Of a stretch of 64,000 bases of DNA, positions 44,573 through 51,367 are shown piece by piece. The DNA comes from Alkaliphilus serpentinus (lineage in GTDB: Bacteria > Bacillota > Clostridia > Peptostreptococcales > Natronincolaceae). The notes under the pieces are model-generated. The model did no database searches and was not told the DNA's origin. It saw nothing but the letters and a program-made list of their open reading frames with translations. Position 1 is the first letter of the stretch. Every line of letters starts with the position of its first letter. The position numbers and the translations under genes were made by a program. The DNA lies in the NCBI RefSeq assembly GCF_009017255.1, contig NZ_WBZB01000017.1, positions 1 to 64,000 on the forward strand. The letters are read 5' to 3'.

Positions 44573-45988
44573 ATGAAGTATGATGTTGTTTTAAAAAATG
44601 CTAGAATTCCTCAGGGAAATGAAACTGTAGTAACACATATTCTGGTAAAGGATGAAAAAATCGCAGGTTTTGTTACTGACTTAGAAGGTATAGAATATGG
44701 AAGAGAAATCGATGCAGAGGGACATTTAACCCTTCCAGGCTGCTTTGACTCTCATACCCACTTTATGGATCCTGGCTTTACCCATAGAGAAACCTTCTTA
44801 ACAGGATCATCCTCTGCTGCAGCTGGTGGATTAACCATGATTATGGATATGCCCTGCTGCTCAAAGCCTTCAGTAAGAGGTGTAGAAGAGCTAGAGCACA
44901 AGCTGAATGCCATTAAGGATCAAGCGGTTATTGACTATGCTATGTGGGGTGGAGTAACTGGCGAAGACATTAGAGCTGGTAAGAAGCAAATTGTAAAAGA
45001 ACAAGCTGATTACGGTGTATGCGCCTTTAAAGTTTATATGACTCCTTCAGTACCTACCTATGAAAGGGTAACGGATCCTGAAATGCTTGAAGCCTTTAGA
45101 TGGGTTGCAGAAACTGGAGTTCCAGTAGGAATCCATGCTGAAAACTTTGCGATGTGCGATTATTTTGTGAAGAAGTTCCAAAAGGAAGGTAGAACCGATG
45201 GTCCAGCTTGGGCAGAAGCAAGATGCGTAGAAGCTGAGCAGGCAGCCATTGAACTAGGAATTAACTTTGCTGAATCTACTGGTGCAAGACTTCACATTGT
45301 TCATATGAGTGCAGGAGTTGGTGCAAGATTGATAGGAGCTGCTAAAAAGAGGGGATTAAGTGTTACATCAGAAACCTGCCCTCACTATTTAATGCTTAAC
45401 TATCAAGATGCAATGACCGAGCATAGACAATTTGCAAAAATCGCACCACCTTTAAGAACTAAGAAGGATAATGAAGAGCTTTGGGAAGGGTTAAGGAATG
45501 GAAGCGTAGACTTCATGGCTACAGACCACGCTCCATATGAAATTGCAACTGAGAAGGAAGGTCCAGGAATGGATATATGGTCAGCCTTCCCAGGTATCCC
45601 AGGTGTTGAAACTTTAGTTCCGATAGTAGTTAGTGAAGGGTATAACAAGGGAAGATTATCCTTAAGCAGACTTGTTGAAGTGCTTAGTACAGCACCTGCA
45701 AGACAATATGGTTTATATCCTAAAAAGGGTGCCACTATGATCGGTTCTGATGCAGATTTCACCATCATTGATTTAGAAAAAGAATGGACCATCGATCAAA
45801 AGGAAACCTATTCTATGGCTAAATACAATCCATTGCACGGAATTAAGCTAAAGGGTAAGCCAGTTAAAACGATTGTACGTGGAACCTTAGTATATGACGA
45901 TAAGGAAGGTATTGTTGTTGAGCCAGGTTTTGGTCAATTTGTAAGACGTCAAAGAATAGAAAAGCTTGAAAGAACAATAACATACTAA
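44573..45988 (+). CDS. Dihydroorotase/hydantoinase/allantoinase-family cyclic amidohydrolase
   Basis: A 471-residue binuclear metal amidohydrolase. The metal ligands are DSHTHF (His61, His63), a probable carboxylated Lys153 (CAFKVYM), GIHAEN, HIVHMS and ATDHAP (Asp318). This is the full set for cyclic-amide hydrolases such as allantoinase, hydantoinase and dihydroorotase. Pyrimidine genes are absent, and the gene sits between formimidoyltransferase and an isochorismatase-family amidase inside a purine cluster. The simplest reading is that it opens the pyrimidine ring of xanthine to 4-ureido-5-imidazolecarboxylate ('xanthine amidohydrolase'). That assignment is inference; allantoin is the main alternative, though no uricase is nearby. 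Confidence 0.85.
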   Translation: MKYDVVLKNARIPQGNETVVTHILVKDEKIAGFVTDLEGIEYGREIDAEGHLTLPGCFDSHTHFMDPGFTHRETFLTGSSSAAAGGLTMIMDMPCCSKPSVRGVEELEHKLNAIKDQAVIDYAMWGGVTGEDIRAGKKQIVKEQADYGVCAFKVYMTPSVPTYERVTDPEMLEAFRWVAETGVPVGIHAENFAMCDYFVKKFQKEGRTDGPAWAEARCVEAEQAAIELGINFAESTGARLHIVHMSAGVGARLIGAAKKRGLSVTSETCPHYLMLNYQDAMTEHRQFAKIAPPLRTKKDNEELWEGLRNGSVDFMATDHAPYEIATEKEGPGMDIWSAFPGIPGVETLVPIVVSEGYNKGRLSLSRLVEVLSTAPARQYGLYPKKGATMIGSDADFTIIDLEKEWTIDQKETYSMAKYNPLHGIKLKGKPVKTIVRGTLVYDDKEGIVVEPGFGQFVRRQRIEKLERTITY

Positions 45989-46019
45989 TTAGAGAACTAT
46001 GAAAAATGGAGGAAAGAAA

Positions 46020-46622
46020 ATGCCAAGACACGCGATATTAGTAATAGACATGTTAAACGACTTTGTAGGAGTTAAGGCTCCATTAAGATGCCCAGGTGGA
46101 GAAGAAATCGTTGCTGATCTACAAAAGCTATTTAAATGGGTAAGAAGCAGAAATAACGACGATGTTCAATTAGTTCATATTCAAGAAGCCCATAGAAAAA
46201 ATGATGCAGACTTTAGAGTAAGACCCGTTCATGCTGTTAAGGGTTCTTGGGGTTCAGACTTCATCCCTGAGCTATATCCAGAGGGTGAAGAATATATTGT
46301 ACAAAAAAGAAGACATAGTGCCTTTGCCCACACTGACTTAGATTTATTCTTACGTGAAGAAGCAATTGATACAGTAGTTGTTACGGGTGTTTGGACAAAT
46401 GTATGCGTAAGAAGCTCTGCTACCGATGCTTTAGCAAATGCATACAAGGTAATCACCTTAAGTGATGCCTGCGCTTCTAAAACGGAAGAGATGCATTTAA
46501 ATGGATTAAAGGACCTAAGTATATTCACCAAGATTATGACAGTTGATGAATATATTCAAGCTTGGGAAAAAGGTGAAGATCCATGGCTTGGCGGCGGAGA
46601 CGCTGAAAATAAAGTAGAATAG
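46020..46622 (+). CDS. Isochorismatase/N-carbamoyl amidase-family hydrolase
   Basis: A 200-residue cysteine hydrolase of the isochorismatase superfamily with its full catalytic triad, Asp10 (LVIDML), Lys96 (VQKRRHSAF) and Cys129 (TNVCVRSS). The group includes N-carbamoylsarcosine amidase, ureidoacrylate amidase and nicotinamidase, which cleave amide or ureido groups. It follows the cyclic amidohydrolase by 31 bp, so removal of the ureido group of 4-ureido-5-imidazolecarboxylate is a natural proposal. ATG 46020 has GGAGG 7 to 8 bases upstream. The C-terminal tail is acidic (about 25 residues); whether it serves targeting is unknown. Confidence 0.88.
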   Translation: MPRHAILVIDMLNDFVGVKAPLRCPGGEEIVADLQKLFKWVRSRNNDDVQLVHIQEAHRKNDADFRVRPVHAVKGSWGSDFIPELYPEGEEYIVQKRRHSAFAHTDLDLFLREEAIDTVVVTGVWTNVCVRSSATDALANAYKVITLSDACASKTEEMHLNGLKDLSIFTKIMTVDEYIQAWEKGEDPWLGGGDAENKVE

Positions 46623-46630
46623 TTTTAGCT

Positions 46631-46664
46631 AGAACCTGCCTATCCAATAAGATAGGCGGGTTCT
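46631..46664 (+). other. Strong intergenic hairpin without T-tract
   Basis: A 14-bp stem, AGAACCTGCCTATC with GATAGGCGGGTTCT, and a 6-base loop, located between the amidase and ubiX-type genes. The lack of a T-tract argues against a simple terminator; mRNA processing or stability control is more likely. Confidence 0.65.
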
Positions 46665-46700
46665 AATGATAGTATGCCAACACTAGAAAGTGGTGAGGAG

Positions 46701-47258
46701 ATGCGGATAGTTGTAGGAATATCTGGAGGAAGCTGTGGGATTTATGGTGTGGGACTCTTAAAGGTTTTACAGGAGCTTAATATAGAAACCCATCTTGTAG
46801 TTTCTACAATGGGGGAATATGTTGTTAAGCACGAATGTGGTATGGACTTAGATGAGCTAAAAGGCCTTGCAACCCATTATCACAATAATAAAGACCTTGC
46901 TGCACCAATATCCAGTGGATCCTTTAAAACCAACGGAATGATTATTATACCCTCCTCAATGAGAACCTTAGCAGCAGTAGCAAATGGTATTTCTGATAAT
47001 CTACTGACAAGGGCAGCCGATGTAACGATAAAAGAGAGTAGAAGGCTTGTAATCGTCCCTCGGGAGACACCATTAAGCGTAATTCATTTAGAAAACATGC
47101 TAAAGCTCGCTAAGATGGGGGTTAGGATAATGCCAGCAGCACCAGGCTTTTACCATCAACCAGAAACCATTGAAGAGATTGTAAGCATTATAGTTGGACG
47201 AGCCCTAGACCAACTGGATATAGAGCATAATTTACTAAAAAGATGGGGCGGAGTTTAA
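46701..47258 (+). CDS. ubiX: UbiX-type flavin prenyltransferase
   Basis: A 185-residue UbiX/Pad1 family protein, which makes the prenylated flavin (prFMN) needed by UbiD decarboxylases. Signatures are the N-terminal MRIVVGISGGSCGIYG (a variant of the usual GxTGASG), IIIPSSMRTLAAVANGISDNLLTRAADVTIKE, RRLVIVPRETPLS and the C-terminal GFYHQPETIEEIV. The start ATG 46701 is chosen because the family normally begins here; an ATG at 46674 is in frame but has no ribosome binding site. It is separated from the UbiD gene by 173 bp filled with repeats. It should supply prFMN to that enzyme, which is the only UbiD in view. Confidence 0.9.
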   Translation: MRIVVGISGGSCGIYGVGLLKVLQELNIETHLVVSTMGEYVVKHECGMDLDELKGLATHYHNNKDLAAPISSGSFKTNGMIIIPSSMRTLAAVANGISDNLLTRAADVTIKESRRLVIVPRETPLSVIHLENMLKLAKMGVRIMPAAPGFYHQPETIEEIVSIIVGRALDQLDIEHNLLKRWGGV

Positions 47259-47261
47259 AAC

Positions 47262-47291
47262 GCACAACGGGGACGGTTCTTATTGGGCAAT
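47262..47291. repeat. REP-like repeat copy A (intergenic)
   Basis: Thirty bases beginning GCACAACGGGGACGGTTCTT match 57045-57074 at all but one position. The intergenic patch to about 47400 also holds AATTAAGAAT words and a tandem of CAACAATT, so it looks like a mosaic of dispersed repeats inserted between ubiX and ubiD. Confidence 0.75.
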
Positions 47292-47431
47292 ATAAACAAC
47301 TCAAAAAGCAATAATATAGGTATAATTAAGAATTAAGAATATAAGACCGAAATTTGCAACTGCAAATATCCTCAACAATTCAACAATTCAACATTCAATA
47401 TAATAGATTCTTATCAGAAAGGAGGGGCTAG

Positions 47432-48787
47432 ATGGAAAGACAAATGCTGAGGGCTGCTTTAGATAAGTTAAAAAGAAAGGGCGTACTTCTAGAATGTAAT
47501 AAGGAAGTAGACCCAAAGTTTGAGCTAGGAGCAGTCTTAAAACACTTTAGTAACGAGGTACCAATCCTATTCAAAAAGGTTAAAGGTAGTAAAATACCGG
47601 TTGTTGGGGCTATGTTTGGTGAAAGAAAAATCTATTATGATATGCTGGGAATCACCCATGAGGAAAGAATCTTTAAAATGATGGATGCTATAGCCAATCC
47701 AAAGCCAACAAAGCTATTGACAAAGGGCCCAGTAATGGAGAACATCATTACAAAAAATATCGATTTGCCTAAAATGTTTCCGATTCCAACCTTCCATGAA
47801 GAAGATTCTTCAAGCTACATAACAGCTGGCCTTGTAGTGATAAAGGATCCAGAAACCGGTCAAAGACATGTGTCTGTTAGAAGGCTTCAGATTAATGGCG
47901 GAAATGAAATGAGCGTACTGGTGGCATCGCCCCTTGCAAACAAGCAATATTTAGAGATGGAAAAGTTAAACAAACCACTGGAGATTGCTGTCGTTTTAGG
48001 GTATGATTATAGTATATTGTTAGCGTCTCAAATAAGCAGTGAAACCTATGGTGTAGATAAATATGAAGTGGATAGCGCCCTGCGGGGAGAACCATTGGAG
48101 CTTGTTAAGTGTCATAGCATAGATTTAGAGGTTCCAGCCCACGCAGAAATTGTATTTGAAGGTATTATGCCTCCCCATCGACGAGTTACTGAAGGCCCCT
48201 TTGGGGAGTTAATGGGATACTACGGCAATGTTGGTCCCCATCCAGTTATGGAGGTTAAAGCCATCATGCACCGTAACAACCCAATCTTTCAAACTGCCTT
48301 CCCTTCAAGGGAGGAGCATTTATCTAATGGGCTAATTAGAGAAATAGAGTTATACTCTGCTTTAAAGACCATGGTGGATGTAAAGGATGTCAATGTAACT
48401 GTATCTGGAGGCTGTAGATTCCATGCCTTTGCAGCTATAAACAAGCGAAATGCTGGAGATGGTAAAAGTGCCATTATAGCCGCACTAGCCAGCAGTAAGG
48501 ATGTAAAGCACGTAGTAATCGTAGATAACGATGTAGATATATTTAGTCATGATGATATGGAATGGGCAATAGCATCAAGAGTGCAGGCATCAAGAGATTT
48601 AGTGGTTATACCTGGCGCCTTAGGGTCAGGACTGGAACCATCCCATGGATTGAATGGCGTAACCGACAAAATCGGTATAGATGCTACTAAACCACTAGGT
48701 GACGCTGGTAAAAAATTTGAAAGAGCAAAAATTCCTGGATTTGAAAAAATCGATATTGAAAAATATCTTCCAGGAATCAAATTATAG
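47432..48787 (+). CDS. ubiD: UbiD-family prFMN-dependent decarboxylase (aminoimidazolecarboxylate decarboxylase candidate)
   Basis: A 451-residue UbiD-type decarboxylase. The N-terminal helix (RAALDKLKRKGVLLE), VSVRRLQING (candidate catalytic Arg150/151) and EGPFGELMGYYG with Glu254 and Glu259 correspond to the Arg-Glu-Glu set of the family; GALGSGLEPS near the C-terminus is also typical. UbiD proteins remove CO2 from aromatic or unsaturated acids using prFMN made by UbiX. In this cluster, 4-amino-5-imidazolecarboxylate is a chemically suitable substrate, because the classical xanthine pathway has exactly that decarboxylation. AAAGGAGG precedes ATG 47432. The gene lies immediately before the first shell gene. 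The substrate is an inference. Confidence 0.88.
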   Translation: MERQMLRAALDKLKRKGVLLECNKEVDPKFELGAVLKHFSNEVPILFKKVKGSKIPVVGAMFGERKIYYDMLGITHEERIFKMMDAIANPKPTKLLTKGPVMENIITKNIDLPKMFPIPTFHEEDSSSYITAGLVVIKDPETGQRHVSVRRLQINGGNEMSVLVASPLANKQYLEMEKLNKPLEIAVVLGYDYSILLASQISSETYGVDKYEVDSALRGEPLELVKCHSIDLEVPAHAEIVFEGIMPPHRRVTEGPFGELMGYYGNVGPHPVMEVKAIMHRNNPIFQTAFPSREEHLSNGLIREIELYSALKTMVDVKDVNVTVSGGCRFHAFAAINKRNAGDGKSAIIAALASSKDVKHVVIVDNDVDIFSHDDMEWAIASRVQASRDLVVIPGALGSGLEPSHGLNGVTDKIGIDATKPLGDAGKKFERAKIPGFEKIDIEKYLPGIKL

Positions 48788-48805
48788 TAAGGGTGGTAAT
48801 GGACA

Positions 48806-49072
48806 ATGAAGCAAGCCTTAGGTTTTGTTGAAACTCGAAGTCTTGTTGCAGCAATTGAAGCAGCTGATGCCATGGTTAAGTCTGCAAATGTAAGAATCGT
48901 TGAATTTAACTATGTAGGATCAGGTGTAGTGGCAGTAGTTGTAGCAGGAGAGGTTGCTGCAGTGCAAGCAGCTGTAGCAAGTGGAGCTGAATCAGCAGCT
49001 CAAGTATCAGAGGTTATTTCCACTAACGTAATTGCAAGACCCCACGATGAGGTGGACAAGCTTTTAGATTAA
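48806..49072 (+). CDS. BMC-H shell protein 1
   Basis: An 88-residue bacterial microcompartment hexamer protein (single BMC domain, Pfam BMC). The start [28 protein letters not shown], the central GEVAAVQAAVASGAESA and the end NVIARPHDEVDKLL all match the family. The pore-loop position reads YVGSGVV, that is the common GSG pore. Hexamers tile the facets and let small molecules through. It is first of three BMC-H genes here, 18 bp after the UbiD gene. ATG 48806 follows AGGGTGG. Confidence 0.96.
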   Translation: MKQALGFVETRSLVAAIEAADAMVKSANVRIVEFNYVGSGVVAVVVAGEVAAVQAAVASGAESAAQVSEVISTNVIARPHDEVDKLLD

Positions 49073-49099
49073 AGTAAATTTTAGATGGTGGTGATAGGT

Positions 49100-49486
49100 T
49101 TGGCAAATCCATTGACAAGGGTCATAATGAATAATATTGCTGGAAAATCCATTCCCAATCATAAAGGTACCAGCAATGAAATAACTACCAGCTTAAAGGA
49201 TCATGAAGAGCAATTGTTAAAGGGCATCATTAACAAAAATAAAAGAGTTGATAATATTAGGGATAAGAGCTATTCCACCAATAGACCACAACAGGTACAT
49301 TTAACTTCTCTTACAGAGCTTGCTTCTAAATCCAGCAAGAATCCAGAGATGCTAGAAGATCCAGGGAAGGAAGGATTTACTCCTCCGGTTAAAAATGACG
49401 TCATGGTGAAAAAGCACGTAATTGCAGGGAATCACGTAGACCTGCTATCCCTTGGCTCCATGGCAAAAAAAGGTTCTATAAAGTAA
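49100..49486 (+). CDS. Unknown protein between shell genes, 128 residues
   Basis: I do not recognise this family. The 128-residue product is rich in Lys, Asn, Ser and Pro, with few hydrophobic blocks, and seems largely disordered apart from short helical ends (NPLTRVIMNNIAGK and HVDLLSLGSMAKKG). It has no BMC domain, membrane helix, Cys or catalytic motif. It is flanked by two BMC-H genes (27 bp before the second) and belongs to the shell set, which suggests a scaffold, linker or cargo adaptor. TTG 49100 is chosen because GGTGGTG lies 7-8 bases upstream; ATG 49085 is an alternative that would add five residues. Confidence 0.65.
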   Translation: MANPLTRVIMNNIAGKSIPNHKGTSNEITTSLKDHEEQLLKGIINKNKRVDNIRDKSYSTNRPQQVHLTSLTELASKSSKNPEMLEDPGKEGFTPPVKNDVMVKKHVIAGNHVDLLSLGSMAKKGSIK

Positions 49487-49511
49487 TGAACTCTTAATAG
49501 GAGGTGTGTAA

Positions 49512-49889
49512 ATGAAGGCAGCATTAGGATTAATAGAAGCCATTGGTCTAACATCAGCCGTAGCAGCTTTGGACGCAGCCAGTAAGGCCGCCGATGTTAA
49601 GCTTGTAGGTTATGAAAAGGTAATAGGGGTTGATAAGGTTGTAAGTGTTACAATTCAGATTGCAGGTGAGGTAGCAGCCGTTAAGGCCGGTGTTGAGGCT
49701 GGTGTAGCTGCAGCCAATAAAATAGGCAGAATTGTATCAAGCCATGTAATTCCAAGACCCCATGAAGAGGTTGAGATGCTTATTAAAATCTTTGAGCAAA
49801 ACTTAAAGGATAAAAAGGCTCCAGCATCAAACCCAGAGGTGGCAGAAAAACCCCAGGGTAAAACTAAAAAACAAGAAGCCAATAAATAA
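49512..49889 (+). CDS. BMC-H shell protein 2 with C-terminal extension
   Basis: A 125-residue BMC-domain protein. Its core (about 1-92; [34 protein letters not shown] and [15 protein letters not shown]) is the hexamer type. The pore-loop region reads [11 protein letters not shown] in place of the usual GSG, with extra residues, so the pore is probably of different size and charge. A C-terminal tail of about 30 residues, rich in Lys, Pro and Ala ([20 protein letters not shown]), may lie on the shell face or bind cargo. AGGAGG precedes ATG 49512. Confidence 0.93.
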   Translation: MKAALGLIEAIGLTSAVAALDAASKAADVKLVGYEKVIGVDKVVSVTIQIAGEVAAVKAGVEAGVAAANKIGRIVSSHVIPRPHEEVEMLIKIFEQNLKDKKAPASNPEVAEKPQGKTKKQEANK

Positions 49890-49927
49890 AAAGTCTAATA
49901 AAGATAAAAAATAAGGAGGATTTTAAT

Positions 49928-50203
49928 ATGAGTCAAGCATTAGGTTTGGTAGAAACTAAAGGTTTAGTAGGAGCAGTTGAGGCAGCAGATGCAATGGTAA
50001 AAGCTGCAAATGTTACAATCGTTGGATACGAAAAAATCGGTTTTGGTTTGGTAACTGTAATGGTAAGAGGAGATGTTGGAGCAGTAAAGGCAGCAACAGA
50101 CGCTGGAGCAGAAGCAGCTAGAGCAGTAGGAGAGCTTTATTCTGTACATGTAATCCCAAGACCACACTCAGAAGTAGAAAGAGTTCTATTAAAGGGTGAA
50201 TAA
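49928..50203 (+). CDS. BMC-H shell protein 3
   Basis: A 91-residue canonical BMC hexamer protein ([63 protein letters not shown]). The pore loop reads KIGFGLV, with Phe where Ser is usual, which would narrow the pore and make it hydrophobic. AGGAGG precedes ATG 49928. It is probably the major facet protein because it is closest to the family consensus. It is followed within 50 bp by the flavoprotein-like gene. Confidence 0.96.
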   Translation: MSQALGLVETKGLVGAVEAADAMVKAANVTIVGYEKIGFGLVTVMVRGDVGAVKAATDAGAEAARAVGELYSVHVIPRPHSEVERVLLKGE

Positions 50204-50249
50204 TCTCTACAATCTCTATAGGTAGATACTCCATATGAGGGGGTAAAGC

Positions 50250-51038
50250 ATGAGTCGATATAATCAGACCCAAAGAATCATAGAGCACCTAATACTAAGA
50301 AGCAATAGTTCCATAAGTAATCAGGGAGGCACCAAGCATTTGATGGTTGCATTAACTGGTACCAATATCAGCAGAGATCAGGTTTTTAATGATTTATCTT
50401 CCTTAAGCAAGGAAGGCTTTACCTATGATATTGTTCTTTCGGATAGCGGAGAAGAAATCAATGATATCAGTGAAATTCGCCGTTACTTAAATCCAAAGGA
50501 ACTCTATACAGAAAAGCTTCCCCTAGCTAGAGAAGGATATCTGGAGGGTATTGATGGCTTTCTAGTGCCTTTAATAACTCAAAACACTGCTATTAAGCTA
50601 TCCCTTGGTATACAGGATCAGTTGGTGCCTAGAATGCTATGGCAGGCTCTATGGCAGGATAAGCCTGTATGGATGAACTTCAAAGATCTATTACAATATA
50701 AAGGTCTAGCAACCAATAACCCCCATTTAATTGAAAAGCTGAAGGGAACAATTGCTGAATTAAAGAAGATGGGTGTTAGAGCCTACGAATTTCCTTTTAA
50801 TATGGGGGAAGTCAAAAAGGTATTAAACTTTAATAAGAATAATACGGGGGACATGAAAGGATCAAACAATCCTAAGGTTGAGTTTAAAGGCAATGAAGAA
50901 CGCAGGGTAATAACAGAGAGTGACATCTTGACTTCTAAGCCTTCCAATGGTGAAATAATGATTCCAGCAGGAGCTATTATTACACCCCTAGCTAAGGATA
51001 CAGCAAAGGCACTGGGGCTTAAAATAGTTAGAAAGTAA
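50250..51038 (+). CDS. BMC-associated flavoprotein-like protein
   Basis: A 262-residue protein that appears to have a flavoprotein-type fold (about 28-185; MVALTGTNISRDQVFNDL, GFLVPLITQNTAIKLSLG, LWQALWQDKPVWM) and a short C-terminal segment (about 215-262; RRVITESDILTSKP, IMIPAGAIITPLAKDTAKALG). The second, 'ITPLAxDxAKxxG', is a phrase I know from several BMC-locus proteins. Flavoprotein-like genes recur in BMC operons, where their role is unclear. No conserved active-site residues could be assigned. ATG 50250 follows GAGGGGG. It lies between the third hexamer gene and the vertex gene, so it is a shell-set protein. Confidence 0.6.
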   Translation: MSRYNQTQRIIEHLILRSNSSISNQGGTKHLMVALTGTNISRDQVFNDLSSLSKEGFTYDIVLSDSGEEINDISEIRRYLNPKELYTEKLPLAREGYLEGIDGFLVPLITQNTAIKLSLGIQDQLVPRMLWQALWQDKPVWMNFKDLLQYKGLATNNPHLIEKLKGTIAELKKMGVRAYEFPFNMGEVKKVLNFNKNNTGDMKGSNNPKVEFKGNEERRVITESDILTSKPSNGEIMIPAGAIITPLAKDTAKALGLKIVRK

Positions 51039-51062
51039 ACCCCGTCTAAAGGAGAGGGTACA

Positions 51063-51347
51063 ATGCATATTGGCAGAGTCATTGGAACGATAGTGGCTAC
51101 GAGAAAGGATGAAAGGCTTGTAGGGAGTAAGCTAATGCTTACCCAGCCTTTAAATATTGATGAAGTGCCTGTAGGTGATCCACTAATTGCAGTAGATACC
51201 GTTGGGGCTGGAATCGGAGAATTAGTTATTTATGCTAAGGGTACAGCCGCTAGACATGCTGCAGAAAAGCTTCAATCCCCAATCGACGCAGCTATTGTAG
51301 GAATTATAGACAATATAGATGTTTATCGTGATTTAATTAAAAAATAA
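51063..51347 (+). CDS. BMC-P vertex protein (EutN/CcmL family)
   Basis: A 94-residue EutN/CcmL-type pentamer that caps the vertices of microcompartments. The N-terminal MHIGRVIGTIVATRKDERLVGSKL, the central DEVPVGDPLIAVDTVGAGIGELV and GTAARHAA, and C-terminal DAAIVGIIDNIDVY are diagnostic. A single BMC-P and three BMC-H genes are enough for a closed shell. GGAGAGGG precedes ATG 51063. It stands 20 bp before the divergent adenine-deaminase paralogue. Confidence 0.95.
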   Translation: MHIGRVIGTIVATRKDERLVGSKLMLTQPLNIDEVPVGDPLIAVDTVGAGIGELVIYAKGTAARHAAEKLQSPIDAAIVGIIDNIDVYRDLIKK

Positions 51348-51367
51348 ATAAGGAGGGGAGTAATAAA

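Noticed and set aside
47262-47400. CRISPR array, because of short repeats
   Set aside because: Repeat units are of mixed length, adjacent and few, and there are no regular spacers or cas genes.
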